Source: an uncultured Coriobacteriaceae bacterium
Lineage (GTDB): Bacteria; Actinomycetota; Coriobacteriia; Coriobacteriales; Atopobiaceae
NCBI GenBank assembly: GCA_900552935.1
Contig: USBN01000013.1
Span: 1 to 32,406, forward strand
Length of the DNA: 32,406 nucleotides
Direction: 5' to 3'
Position numbers and translations under genes: made by a program
Notes under the pieces: generated by a model
Told to the model about the DNA's origin: nothing
Databases searched by the model: none
Seen by the model: the letters and a program-made list of their open reading frames with translations, nothing else
Shown here: positions 17,350 through 25,532 of the stretch, piece by piece
How positions within the stretch are numbered: the first letter of the stretch is position 1
Layout: every line of letters starts with the position of its first letter

Positions 17350-17480
17350 GCGTCGCTCCTCGGGTTGGTTACGTGAGACCATTATCGCATTGAGGGGGAG
17401 GCGATAGTCCGGACGAGCGGCGTGGGAAGGCTGCCACGCGAATCCCGCCCTGCGGGGGTGCGGCGTGGTGTCTATATAAC

Positions 17481-17509
17481 AAAAAAGCCTCGCTGGATTC
17501 CAGCGAGGC
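17481..17509 (-). terminator. Intrinsic terminator of the tRNA-Asn gene
   Basis: On the minus strand GCCTCGCTGG pairs with CCAGCGAGGC (10 bp, loop AAT; plus-strand 17487-17509), followed by six T residues (17486-17481). It lies 11 nt after the tRNA-Asn CCA end. Confidence 0.9.
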
Positions 17510-17519
17510 CATTCAAGTC

Positions 17520-17594
17520 TGGCTCCTCGAGTAGGACTCGAACCTACAACAACGCGGTTAACAGCCGCGGGCTCTACCATTGAGCTATCGAGGA
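17520..17594 (-). tRNA. tRNA-Asn (anticodon GTT)
   Basis: On the minus strand the acceptor strands are TCCTCGA (17594-17588) and TCGAGGA (17530-17524), fully paired, with discriminator G and encoded CCA (17522-17520). The D-arm is GCTC/GAGC, the anticodon loop CTGTTAA contains GTT, and the T-arm is GTAGG-TTCGAGT-CCTAC. It has its own promoter and terminator. Confidence 0.97.
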
Positions 17595-17640
17595 ATTCAG
17601 TTTTCAGGAGCAAGTGCTTTGCTCCGTGCGAACGAGGATT

Positions 17641-17668
17641 AGTATACAGAAGCTGTGGGCGAGTGCAA
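17641..17668 (-). promoter_or_regulatory. Promoter of tRNA-Asn
   Basis: On the minus strand TTGCAC (17668-17663), a 16-bp spacer and TATACT (17646-17641). The -10 lies 46 nt before the tRNA 5' end, in AT-rich DNA. Confidence 0.65.
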
Positions 17669-17822
17669 CCAGAAATTTTGACAAATTTTGGTGTGATAGG
17701 GTTATTTGTGTCCCCAGAAGTCGTTGACCGTGACGTTTTCGCGGGTAAACGGCCTATTGGGGTAAATTGAACTTGCAATAAATAGTTGCCAGAGATGCCA
17801 AGTTGCGAGTCTCGGGGGATTC

Positions 17823-19022
17823 ATGCTCGTCTATTTGCTTACTGCTGCGGTCGCCATGCTGGCGGCGCTATCTGCCGAAGGGCTGCGGGAGGAGAACCCC
17901 AAGGTCTCGAACCTTTTGTGGTTCGTCGCGTTCTTGGCCCTCACCATTCCGGCGTCCCTTCGATATGACATCGGCGTCGACTACAGCGCATCGATGGAGT
18001 CAGCCGGCTATCTCGGCTACTGGCAGCTGTATCACCTCTACGCCGGTCAGCCGCCCGCATCCGGTATGGATCCCGGCTTTTATGCCCTCATCCGCATCCT
18101 CAACCTGTTTACGGACAACCCCCAGTGGATGTTCGCCTTTTTGTCCGCTGCCACGTATGCGCTTGTGATACGAGCTTGCCGCAGACTGTCGCCCGACCCC
18201 GTCCTGTCCCTTGCTCTGTTTCTCATCGCAGGCTTCTACTTCGAGTCTCTCAACATCGCGCGCCAGTGGTTCGCTATTGCGTGCGTTATGAACGGCCTCG
18301 AGTGGGTGGGGGAGCGCGACATGAGCGCGCCCCAGGCTTTTGCACGCTATGCCGTCTGGGTCGTTCTGGGAAGCCTCATGCATCTGAGCTGTCTCATGTG
18401 GCTTGCTCTTTGGCCGTTGCTCCGCCTAAGAATGACGCCGATGCGCACGGCGCTTCTTCTCGCAGGTTGCGTCGCGCTTGCCCTCGTGGGGATCTACGTG
18501 GCGCGCGTCGTGTTCGCCCAGACGAGGTTCGGCCTCTATCTCGACCCCTCTAGCAGTGTCTATGTCGGCCCTCGCCCGCGCGCCAATGCCATGATCACGT
18601 TCGGTCTCACGTGGGCGTTCCCATTCGTGGTCGCCCTGCTTGCTCGCGCGAAGGCTGCGGGCTCCGTTGGGGCGAGTGGGGCGCCTGGAAAGGGCGGCTC
18701 TCGAGTTCAGCTCGCTGCTCCCGGTCTCGAGTCTGCGCTTGTCGCGTGCGCGACCCTGGCGTTCGCTCTTTACGTCTCGGCCGCATTTCTCCCATTCATC
18801 GTCGACCGCGTCGCGCGCTACTTCGCGCCCATGCTCATCCTCCTCATGCCTCATACGATCATGCGTATCGAGGACAAGCGCCTGCGTGCGGCGGCGATGG
18901 CCCTCGTACTTGTCGCTTGGGCAGCGGCGACGTACGTACAGGTCGTTGTCGGCGGCCAGTATGGGGTCGTGCCCTATGTGTCCGTGTTTGGTGAGCGTGC
19001 GGCGGCGGGCCTTCTCTCGTAG
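17823..19022 (+). CDS. EpsG/Wzy-like polysaccharide polymerase (polytopic membrane protein)
   Basis: A 399-aa integral membrane protein with about 10-11 hydrophobic segments. The family signature of EpsG-like polymerases is visible: RYDIGVDY (47-54) after the second membrane helix, and LNIARQWFA (about 143-151) in the middle. Such proteins link oligosaccharide repeat units outside the membrane. A GC-rich loop (about 275-300) is Gly/Ala/Ser rich. ATG 17823 has a G-rich ribosome-binding site (CGGGGGA). The gene opens a cluster of polysaccharide export and glycosyltransferase genes and is 94 nt before the ABC permease. It could instead act as a membrane glycosyltransferase. Confidence 0.72.
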   Translation: MLVYLLTAAVAMLAALSAEGLREENPKVSNLLWFVAFLALTIPASLRYDIGVDYSASMESAGYLGYWQLYHLYAGQPPASGMDPGFYALIRILNLFTDNPQWMFAFLSAATYALVIRACRRLSPDPVLSLALFLIAGFYFESLNIARQWFAIACVMNGLEWVGERDMSAPQAFARYAVWVVLGSLMHLSCLMWLALWPLLRLRMTPMRTALLLAGCVALALVGIYVARVVFAQTRFGLYLDPSSSVYVGPRPRANAMITFGLTWAFPFVVALLARAKAAGSVGASGAPGKGGSRVQLAAPGLESALVACATLAFALYVSAAFLPFIVDRVARYFAPMLILLMPHTIMRIEDKRLRAAAMALVLVAWAAATYVQVVVGGQYGVVPYVSVFGERAAAGLLS

Positions 19023-19116
19023 GGCGCCCTTGCTATCATTTACTAGTTACGTTGCGCCTTGGTGTCTGCGAGGCGCTGACAAGACGGGCCCGTATGGGCC
19101 AAATATCGTCAAGGAG

Positions 19117-19962
19117 ATGGCTTTGTCCCAAGAGCAAACCACTACAGCCACGGCAACCGTTCCGGCATCAGAGGCGTTCGCCAAGTCTGACCGCGCTAAG
19201 GAGAAGTTCATCCTCGCGCAGCTCGTCGGCAAGGACTTCAAGCGCAAGTATCGCCGCAGTGTGCTCGGAGTCGTGTGGAGCGTCCTCAACCCGCTGCTCA
19301 TGATGGTTGTCATGTCGCTCGTGTTCTCGTTCTTCCTGCGCTATGACAACATGGAGCACTACCCGCTCTACCTCATCCTCGGCAACGTCATCTGGACGAT
19401 TTTCGCGGACTCCACCAACCAGGGCGTCACTTCGATCCTCGACGCCGCGCCTCTGCTCAAGAAGGTTCGCATCAACAAGACGGTGTTCCCGGTCGAGCGC
19501 GTTCTCTTCTCGCTCGTCAACTTCGCGTTCTCGATGATCGCCGTCTTCATCGTCATGCTGTGGGAGGGCGTGTGGGTCAGCTGGACCATCATCCTGCTCC
19601 CGGTGCTCCTCGTTCTGCTCATGGGCTTCTGCATCGGCATGAGCATGCTGCTCTCTTCGCTCGCGGTCTTCTTCCGCGACGTCATCCACCTGTGGGGCGT
19701 CGTCATCCTCGCCTGGAGCTACGTGACGCCGCTGTTCTGGCCCGTCAGCATGATCGCCCAGGTTCCGTACGCGTTCATGCGCGTCATCATGCTCGCGAAC
19801 CCCATGTATAACTACGTGACGTTCATGCGCATGATCCTCCTCAACGGCCAGCCGCCCGAGCTCATCACCGTTGCCATGTGCGCCATCTGGGCCGTCATCG
19901 CGATTGCGCTTGGCTGGGTGGTCTTCCATAAGCTCGAGCGCAAGTTCATCCTCTACATCTAA
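19117..19962 (+). CDS. Polysaccharide ABC exporter permease (Wzm/TagG-like)
   Basis: An ABC-2 type permease of 281 aa with six membrane helices, expected to move an undecaprenyl-linked glycan or teichoic-acid-like polymer out. The cytoplasmic start is Thr/Ala rich, then DFKRKYRRSVLGVVWSVLNPLL, the family signature, precedes membrane helix 1. AVFFRDVIHLWGVVILAWSYVTPLFWP is also conserved. I give ATG 19117, but AAGGAG (19111-19116) touches it directly; TTG 19123 in the same frame, six bases after AAGGAG, is a better-spaced start and may be the real one (279 aa). It is paired with the ATPase gene 30 nt downstream. Confidence 0.93.
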   Translation: MALSQEQTTTATATVPASEAFAKSDRAKEKFILAQLVGKDFKRKYRRSVLGVVWSVLNPLLMMVVMSLVFSFFLRYDNMEHYPLYLILGNVIWTIFADSTNQGVTSILDAAPLLKKVRINKTVFPVERVLFSLVNFAFSMIAVFIVMLWEGVWVSWTIILLPVLLVLLMGFCIGMSMLLSSLAVFFRDVIHLWGVVILAWSYVTPLFWPVSMIAQVPYAFMRVIMLANPMYNYVTFMRMILLNGQPPELITVAMCAIWAVIAIALGWVVFHKLERKFILYI

Positions 19963-19992
19963 GTCTCGCACGCGAGAGATTGGCTCATACGT

Positions 19993-20760
19993 ATGGCTTC
20001 TAAGACCGACATCACCCCGGGCGAGGACTACGCTATTGAGGTAGACGACGTCACCATGATCTTCAACATGGCGAGCGAGCGCCTCGACAACCTCAAGGAG
20101 TACTTCATCAAGCTCGTGAAGCACGAGCTGTTCTTCGAGGAGTTCCACGCCCTCAAGCACGTCAGCTTCAAGGTCAAGAAGGGTGAGGTGCTCGGCCTCG
20201 TTGGCACCAACGGCTCCGGCAAGTCGACGATGCTCAAGATCATCGCCGGCGTGCTCGATCCCAGCGAGGGCAAGGTCACCGTTCATGGCAACATCGCCCC
20301 GCTCATCGAGCTTGGCGCGGGCTTTGACATCGAGCTCACCGCACGCGAGAACATCTACCTCAACGGCGCGCTTCTCGGATATACCAAGGAGTTCATCGAC
20401 GCCCACCTCGACGACATCGTCGACTTCGCTGAGCTTCGCGACTTCATGGATATGCCGCTCAAGAACTATTCCAGCGGCATGGTCGCTCGCATCGCGTTCG
20501 CAATCGCGACCGTCGTCGAGCCGGATGTCCTCATCGTCGACGAGACCCTCTCCGTCGGCGACGTCTTCTTCCAGGAGAAGTGCGAGAAGCGCATCCGCCA
20601 GTTCATCGAAAGCGGCAACGTTACGGTTCTCTTCGTGAGCCATTCCCTCGAGCAGGTCGAGCGACTCTGCACGCGTTGCGTCTGGATCGAGAAGGGCGAG
20701 CAGCGCATGATCGGTGACACGGATGAGGTATGCAAGGCCTACAGGAGGCAGTACAACTAA
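19993..20760 (+). CDS. Polysaccharide ABC exporter ATPase (Wzt/TagH-like)
   Basis: ATPase of 255 aa that powers the preceding permease. The early EVDDVTMIFNMASERLDNLKEYF segment is typical of this subfamily. Walker A GTNGSGKST (71-79), signature NYSSGM (158-163), Walker B LIVDETLSVGD (Asp183, Glu184) and switch His217 are canonical. It ends shortly after the ATPase core, so it lacks the carbohydrate-binding C-terminal domain found in many Wzt proteins that recognise the chain end. Its TAA overlaps the ATG of the next gene (TAATG), showing coupling to the glycosyltransferase. Confidence 0.94.
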   Translation: MASKTDITPGEDYAIEVDDVTMIFNMASERLDNLKEYFIKLVKHELFFEEFHALKHVSFKVKKGEVLGLVGTNGSGKSTMLKIIAGVLDPSEGKVTVHGNIAPLIELGAGFDIELTARENIYLNGALLGYTKEFIDAHLDDIVDFAELRDFMDMPLKNYSSGMVARIAFAIATVVEPDVLIVDETLSVGDVFFQEKCEKRIRQFIESGNVTVLFVSHSLEQVERLCTRCVWIEKGEQRMIGDTDEVCKAYRRQYN

Positions 20761-21710
20761 TGGCCTCCGTCTGCGCTAGCCCCGAGAACCGCAAGAGCGT
20801 CGCCGCCGTCGTCGTGACGTATAACCGCAAGGACCTGCTGCTCGAGTGTCTTGATTGCCTTTGCAAGCAGGACCTTGGCGCCCTTGGCGAGCGTTATGGC
20901 CTTTCCGTCATCGTCGTTGACAACGCGAGCACGGATGGCACCGAGGAGGCGTTGGCTTCCCTCGTTGAGTCCGGGAAGATCGCCTATTTCAATACGGGCG
21001 AGAACCTCGGCGGCGCCGGTGGGTTCAACTATGGCATGCGCAAGGCCGTCGAGCTTGGCCACGATTTCGTCTGGGTCATGGACGACGACTGCATGACCCA
21101 TCCTGACACCCTGCGTGAGTTCCTCATCGCAGGCGAGGGCCTGAACGGGGAGTACGGCTACCTCACGAGCGTCTGCCTCTGGACCGACGGCACCCCATGC
21201 TCCATGAACCGCCAGAGGCACCCGCTGCATCACACGATTGAGGATTTCACCCCTGAGCTGCAGCCCTGCACGCTCGCGTCCTTCGTCTCGCTCTTCGTGC
21301 CGGCGGACGTCATCGCGGAGCTCGGCCTCCCCATCAAGGACTTCTTCATCTGGACCGACGACTGGGAGTTCACGCGCCGCGTCTCGAGGAAGTATCCCTG
21401 CTACGTCGTGGGCACGAGCGTGGTCACGCACAAGTGCAAGGTCAATGGTGCCGGCAACGTCGCCATCGACTCCGGTGAGCGCATCGCGCGTTTCCGTCTT
21501 GCGTATCGCAATGACATCGTGCTCTATCGCGGCGAGGGTCCTGCTGGCTACGCGTACGTTGCCGCGCGAGACCTCAACCACCTCTGGCGCATCGTGACCG
21601 AGGCGAAGGGTCGCAAGCTCGAGCGCGCCAGGGCTGTGCTGGGTGGAACGTTCGAGGGCTTGAGGTTCCATCCCGCAATCGAGTACGTGAAGAGGCCGGA
21701 GAAGCGCTAG
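20760..21710 (+). CDS. GT2-family glycosyltransferase (GlfT/rhamnosyltransferase-like)
   Basis: A soluble or peripheral GT-A enzyme of 316 aa. The nucleotide-binding strand VVVTYNRKDLLLECLDCL, IVVDNASTDGT, the loop ENLGGAGGFNYGM, the metal-binding MDDDC (Asp108-110) and the acceptor-side WTDDWEFTRR (Asp200, Asp201, Glu203) are all visible. The GGAGGF and DDxE pattern is shared with galactofuranosyl- and rhamnosyltransferases, and with the convergent 21940-23784 gene, suggesting paralogy. AGGAGG (20743-20748) precedes ATG 20760, which overlaps the exporter ATPase stop. The donor sugar cannot be decided. Confidence 0.9.
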   Translation: MASVCASPENRKSVAAVVVTYNRKDLLLECLDCLCKQDLGALGERYGLSVIVVDNASTDGTEEALASLVESGKIAYFNTGENLGGAGGFNYGMRKAVELGHDFVWVMDDDCMTHPDTLREFLIAGEGLNGEYGYLTSVCLWTDGTPCSMNRQRHPLHHTIEDFTPELQPCTLASFVSLFVPADVIAELGLPIKDFFIWTDDWEFTRRVSRKYPCYVVGTSVVTHKCKVNGAGNVAIDSGERIARFRLAYRNDIVLYRGEGPAGYAYVAARDLNHLWRIVTEAKGRKLERARAVLGGTFEGLRFHPAIEYVKRPEKR

Positions 21711-21843
21711 CCTCTCCCTTCGGCTGATTGCTAGACCGAGCTGATGGCGTGGAGTCCATCGCCATGTGCCCTGGTGTTCCTACAGCCTCCGTGCCCCGGT
21801 GTTCTGGCGGTCTCGGCGGGTCTGGTCATTTCCAAAATAGATG
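21711..21843. other. Short intergenic stretch with an imperfect direct repeat and hairpin
   Basis: ATGGCG (21744-21749) and CGCCAT (21760-21765) form a hairpin, and GTGCCCTGGTGTTC (21766-21779) recurs with one change at 21791-21804. No coding evidence. Confidence 0.45.
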
Positions 21844-21884
21844 CGCGCCCCGTCAACAGTCATTGTGACGGGGCGCGTTTTTTT
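21844..21884 (+). terminator. Strong intrinsic terminator of the polysaccharide operon
   Basis: CGCGCCCCGTCA (21844-21855) pairs exactly with TGACGGGGCGCG (21866-21877), a 12-bp stem with a 10-base loop, followed by seven T residues (21878-21884). It separates two convergent glycosyltransferase genes and may act weakly on the minus strand too. Confidence 0.92.
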
Positions 21885-21939
21885 GCACCTGGATGGTCCG
21901 CAGGACGCCGGGCGCCCTTCCGTAGGATGCCGAGCGTCC

Positions 21940-23784
21940 CTACTCGTCCATGCCGAGGTAGTGTCGCCAGAACTCCTGGCTGATCATGGTCGGGAAGGCT
22001 GCCTGGTAGTCTGCGGCCACGCGCTCGTGCTCGAGCTGCCAGCGCTGCTTGAGCTCGCGGACGTGCTGCTTGATCTGCGCGTTGCGCGCGCGGTCCATGC
22101 GGCGGACGCAGGCCTTCTCGCCCGTGATGTCGAGGACGACGATGGTCTCGCGAGCAAGGGTGTCGCGGCTGTAGAGGGTGGGCCCGCTGACCATGAGGTG
22201 GCCCGGAGCCTTCTTGAGGAGGGCGTCCGGCAGCAGGTGCTTGTCATACGGGATGGTCTTCATTAGCTTGCCCGCGAGCGTGAGGCCATGGTGCTTCTCG
22301 AGGGTGACCTCGCGAATATTGCCCTCGGAGAGTATTTCTGGGTCGATTTCGTCGAGAGGCACGAACTTGTCGTTGAGCTTGGCGTTCTCGCGTATGAGGG
22401 CGCTACCGTCGGCCTCCATGAGCCACTGCGGGCCGCGCAGGTAGTCTTCCACGCCTTTGAGGAGAAGCTCGGCGGCTCCGTACTCGAGGTCGCGGCGGCG
22501 AAGCAGAACGTTTCGCCAGACGCGGGCCATGAAGAGCTCGGTGTTGACGTGTCCGTCGCATGCGGCCATGACGAGGAAGTTGCGCACGTACTGATAGCAA
22601 TCGACGGAGGCGCGTGGGCGTCCCTCGAAGCTCTCGTGCCAGACGCAGATGCCGTTCATCGTCATGTACGTGGGGTTGGAACGCAGGCCGTACTCGACGT
22701 CATCGCAGCGCACGAAGACGGGGATGGGTAGTCCCTTCTCGCGGATGTTGGCGACGGGGATGCACGAGAACCACCATGCGCCGTAGGCATTCTCCACCTC
22801 GACGTCGATTCTCTCGTTCTCGACGACCTGGCCGAGGCGGTCGATGAAGAGGTCCGGCTTCACCTTGTGGTAGACGCCGCTGCGCAGGACATGGCTCACG
22901 TCCTCGAAGAGCCTCTCGGGCTGCTCGACGGAGAGCATGGCGCCGTTCACGAAGGCGTGGGCGTACTTCTCGTTCGCGAGGGCGAGGAGATTGTAGGTGC
23001 GCTTGATGCTCTCGGGGAAGACGTGAACGTCGTCGTCCATGAGGATGACGTGGGTGAACTCGGCGGGGGAGTCCATCGCGGCGATCATGCCGCGGGCAAA
23101 GCCTCCCGCGCCGCCGACGTTAGCGTTGGGGATGACGGTCACGAGGTCATCAGAGAGGGCCTTGGCGTCGAGCGTCGAGCCGTTGTCGACCACGAACATG
23201 TGGAAGGCATCGTGGATGGGGCCATCGTCCGAGCGAATGGCGTCGCGCATGAGCTCGATGTTGGGGACGATGTAGTGCTCCTTCTTGAAGGTCGTCGTGG
23301 AGAGCGCGATGCGCACCGGGTGGATGCGTCCCTCGTCGACCTCGGCGTAATAGGCGCCGGAGTGGAGGAGAGTCGTGCCGGAGGGAAGAAGCTCGAATGC
23401 GACGAGGTCCATGCCCGAGCAATCGAACGTGGCAGAGACGCTTGCGGCCTTGCCCGCCTCGGGCTCGACGGTGATCCGGTCAAGCTCGACGGTGTTCTCG
23501 GAGTCGGCCTTGGTGCCCTCGGGCATGCCCTTGATGATGACCTCGCAGGCATCGCCGGAGAGCTCGAGCCTGAGCGTCACGGTGGTAATGTCGCAGTATT
23601 TGGCCCACTTCGAGGCGGAGCACGCGTTTAGGAAGGTCATGAAGTCAGCGGGCTCTGCGAGCCTGAGCGCGGCCGTCTCCTCGTCGTAGTCGAGGGGGCT
23701 CGCGCAGAAGGCATAGAGCTCGTCGTGTCCCGCGAGGTGCTCCGCGGGCTTGAGAAGGACGTTAGAGAGCTTGTGCTCGATCAT
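21940..23784 (-). CDS. GlfT2-like galactofuranosyltransferase
   Basis: A 614-aa glycosyltransferase. The first 150 or so residues are a beta-rich domain like the N-terminal sandwich of mycobacterial GlfT2. The GT-A core has VVDNGSTLD, the loop ANVGGAGGFARGM, the metal motif MDDDV (Asp250-252), two adjacent Trp (337-338), CDDVEYGLR (Asp361, Asp362, Glu364) and His383 in WHES. The order and the 24-residue spacing from Trp338 to Asp362 match GlfT2, where these residues bind Mn and acceptor. A helical C-terminal domain follows. Expected role is polymerising galactofuranose from UDP-Galf on a lipid-linked acceptor at the inner membrane face. ATG 23784 has AGGAG (23794-23790). No UDP-galactopyranose mutase gene is in the window. 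Confidence 0.88.
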   Translation of the reverse strand: MIEHKLSNVLLKPAEHLAGHDELYAFCASPLDYDEETAALRLAEPADFMTFLNACSASKWAKYCDITTVTLRLELSGDACEVIIKGMPEGTKADSENTVELDRITVEPEAGKAASVSATFDCSGMDLVAFELLPSGTTLLHSGAYYAEVDEGRIHPVRIALSTTTFKKEHYIVPNIELMRDAIRSDDGPIHDAFHMFVVDNGSTLDAKALSDDLVTVIPNANVGGAGGFARGMIAAMDSPAEFTHVILMDDDVHVFPESIKRTYNLLALANEKYAHAFVNGAMLSVEQPERLFEDVSHVLRSGVYHKVKPDLFIDRLGQVVENERIDVEVENAYGAWWFSCIPVANIREKGLPIPVFVRCDDVEYGLRSNPTYMTMNGICVWHESFEGRPRASVDCYQYVRNFLVMAACDGHVNTELFMARVWRNVLLRRRDLEYGAAELLLKGVEDYLRGPQWLMEADGSALIRENAKLNDKFVPLDEIDPEILSEGNIREVTLEKHHGLTLAGKLMKTIPYDKHLLPDALLKKAPGHLMVSGPTLYSRDTLARETIVVLDITGEKACVRRMDRARNAQIKQHVRELKQRWQLEHERVAADYQAAFPTMISQEFWRHYLGMDE

Positions 23785-23870
23785 GGGCGCTCCTGGTTTC
23801 TCAGTCGCTTAGTCGACCGTTTGGCGATTCGGTGAAGGGCGTTTCTCGCCCAGTAGTTAGTAATCAGTAG

Positions 23871-23876
23871 TATAGT
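23871..23876 (+). promoter_or_regulatory. Possible -10 of the pyr operon
   Basis: TATAGT at 23871-23876 in an AT-rich patch (23850-23890) just before the structured pyrR leader. I see no good -35 hexamer. Confidence 0.35.
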
Positions 23877-23891
23877 TATCACAACCTTTAA

Positions 23892-23995
23892 GACGGTGCG
23901 GGACACCGGCAAGGAACAAGCTGGTGAGTTTCCCAGCCTCATGCGAGACCCTTGGATGACGTCCCGTGCCGCAACAGGCATAGGCGTCTTTTTTT
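23892..23995 (+). promoter_or_regulatory. Transcription attenuator in the pyrR leader (PyrR-type candidate)
   Basis: A terminator forms from GACG-CC-TGCC (23958-23970) and GGCA-GG-CGTC (23977-23988), with a bulge, then seven T residues (23989-23995). An antiterminator competes with it: GGTGCGGGAC (23895-23904) can pair over all ten bases, two of them G-U, with GTCCCGTGCC (23961-23970). The upstream arm can instead fold locally as CGGTG-CGGGA-CACCG (23894-23908), followed by GGCAAGGA, resembling the placement of PyrR binding loops; CAAGG (23910-23914) can pair with CCTTG (23950-23954). UMP-bound PyrR stabilising the local hairpin would free the terminator. The three-way geometry is visible; PyrR binding is inference, and the loop does not match the Bacillus consensus exactly. 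Confidence 0.72.
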
Positions 23996-24009
23996 GTGAA
24001 GGGAGCCAC

Positions 24010-24600
24010 ATGGAACAGCAGGGACTGGGACCCAAGGCGACCATCATGGACGCTGCGGCGATGGGCAGAGCCCTTACCCGCATCGCGCATGAGGTCATCG
24101 AGAACAATGAGGGGGCGGAGAACCTCGCGATCGTGGGTATCGTCCGCCGCGGTGCCAACATCGCAGATCTTCTCGCGTCTGAGATCGAGTCTATCGAGGG
24201 TATCCGCCCGCCGGTGGGCAAGCTCGACATCAGCTTCTATCGAGATGACGTGACCCGTCGCCTCGCACCCGTCATTCACGAGACTCAGATTAACTTTGAC
24301 GTCGACCACAAGGACATCATCCTCGTCGACGACGTTCTCTTCTCGGGACGTACCGTGCGCTCCGCGCTCGACGCCCTCATGGATCTTGGCAGGCCCAGGA
24401 CCATTCAGCTCGCCGTCATGGTCGACCGTGGCCACCGCGAGCTTCCCATTCGTGCGGATTACGTCGGCAAGAACGTGCCGAGCTCCCACGAGGAGGACGT
24501 CCGCGTCTTCGTCGAGTCGCTTGACGGCCGCGATGCGGTCGAGATTTGGGACATCGAGGCCGAGAAGGCCGCAATCGCCAATAAGGAGGTCGGTGCATAG
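24010..24600 (+). CDS. pyrR: Bifunctional pyr operon regulator / uracil phosphoribosyltransferase
   Basis: A 196-aa PRTase-fold protein that senses UMP/UTP and binds pyr leader mRNA. GIVRRGANIADLLA, KLDISFYRDD and the PRPP loop LVDDVLFSGRTV (about 105-116) are diagnostic, and VMVDRGHRELPIRADYVGKNVP is the conserved C-terminal stretch. ATG 24010 follows AAGGGAG (23999-24005), right behind the attenuator T-run. The frame is open further upstream to an ATG at 23896, but that would translate the attenuator, so it is rejected. Its TAG overlaps the GTG start of pyrB. Confidence 0.96.
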   Translation: MEQQGLGPKATIMDAAAMGRALTRIAHEVIENNEGAENLAIVGIVRRGANIADLLASEIESIEGIRPPVGKLDISFYRDDVTRRLAPVIHETQINFDVDHKDIILVDDVLFSGRTVRSALDALMDLGRPRTIQLAVMVDRGHRELPIRADYVGKNVPSSHEEDVRVFVESLDGRDAVEIWDIEAEKAAIANKEVGA

Positions 24601-25532
24601 TGCTTTCCGTTCGCAACCTCATCAACACGACGGACCTCACTGCCGATGACATCACGCAGATCCTCGATACGGCCCGTTCCATGGAGGAGATCAACCACCG
24701 CACGATCAAGAAGGTGCCCGCTCTTCGCGGCCGCACGATCGTAAACCTCTTCCTCGAGGCTTCTACCCGTACGCGCTCCTCGTTCGAGATCGCCGAGAAG
24801 CGCCTCTCCGCGGACTCCCTGAACGTCCAGGGCTCCAGCTCTTCCGTCTCCAAGGGCGAGTGCCTTGAGGACACCATCAAGACGCTCGACTCCTACGGTG
24901 TCGACATGTTCGTCTGCCGCGCGCGCAATGCTGGTACCGCTGAGCTCATCACGCACTACACCGACGCCCGCGTCATCAACGCCGGCGACGGCAAGCACGC
25001 TCACCCCTCCCAGGCCCTGCTCGACCTCTACACGATGCGCGAGCACTTCGGCAAGCTCGAGGGCCTCAAGGTCGCCATCGTCGGCGACCTGCTCCACAGC
25101 CGCGTCGTCGGTTCCCTCGCCCCGGCTCTTCGCACCATGGGCGCCAAGGTCACGCTCGTTGGCCCCCCGACGTTCCAGCTTCCCGAGCCCGAGGTCTTCG
25201 GTGCCGAGGAAACCTATGACTTCGACTCCGTCATCGAGGACGCCGACGTCGTGTACATGCTCCGCGTCCAGCTCGAGCGCATGGAAGGCGCCACGATTCC
25301 CTCGAAGCGCGAGTACAACCGTCTCTGGGGCCTCACTGCCGAGCGTCACGCCCGCATGAAGGAGAACGCGCTCGTCATGCACCCGGGCCCGATGAACCGT
25401 GGTATGGAGATCGACTCGATTCCCGCCGATGCCCAGAACTCGTTCGTGACCCGCCAGGTCGCTGCGGGCCTCTACACCCGTATGGCCGAGATGTACCTGC
25501 TGCTTGGAGGAGAAGAGAATGCTGCTGATTAA
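24600..25532 (+). CDS. pyrB: Aspartate carbamoyltransferase catalytic subunit
   Basis: Condenses carbamoyl phosphate and aspartate in pyrimidine synthesis. The 310-aa protein has the carbamoyl phosphate loop STRTR (55-59), HPSQALLDLYT and the C-terminal HPGPMNRGMEI. There is no regulatory pyrI next to it, fitting an unregulated class of enzyme controlled by PyrR. The start is GTG 24600, overlapping the pyrR stop (TAGTG), with AAGGAGG at 24583-24589. The 3' end overlaps pyrC by 14 nt. Confidence 0.97.
   Translation: MLSVRNLINTTDLTADDITQILDTARSMEEINHRTIKKVPALRGRTIVNLFLEASTRTRSSFEIAEKRLSADSLNVQGSSSSVSKGECLEDTIKTLDSYGVDMFVCRARNAGTAELITHYTDARVINAGDGKHAHPSQALLDLYTMREHFGKLEGLKVAIVGDLLHSRVVGSLAPALRTMGAKVTLVGPPTFQLPEPEVFGAEETYDFDSVIEDADVVYMLRVQLERMEGATIPSKREYNRLWGLTAERHARMKENALVMHPGPMNRGMEIDSIPADAQNSFVTRQVAAGLYTRMAEMYLLLGGEENAAD

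Noticed and set aside
16573..17778. Much longer radical SAM reading frame on the minus strand
   Set aside because: The frame stays open upstream of 17349, but that part runs through the tRNA-Asn gene, its terminator and promoter; a clear GAGGAG ribosome-binding site precedes ATG 17349.
17520..23784. Polysaccharide locus as an island integrated into tRNA-Asn
   Set aside because: The 3' end of tRNA-Asn faces away from the locus, I see no duplicated tRNA end near 21700-23900, and there is no integrase gene.
23896..24009. In-frame N-terminal extension of PyrR or a leader peptide
   Set aside because: It would translate the attenuator, and ATG 24010 has a good ribosome-binding site and matches the PyrR N-terminus.
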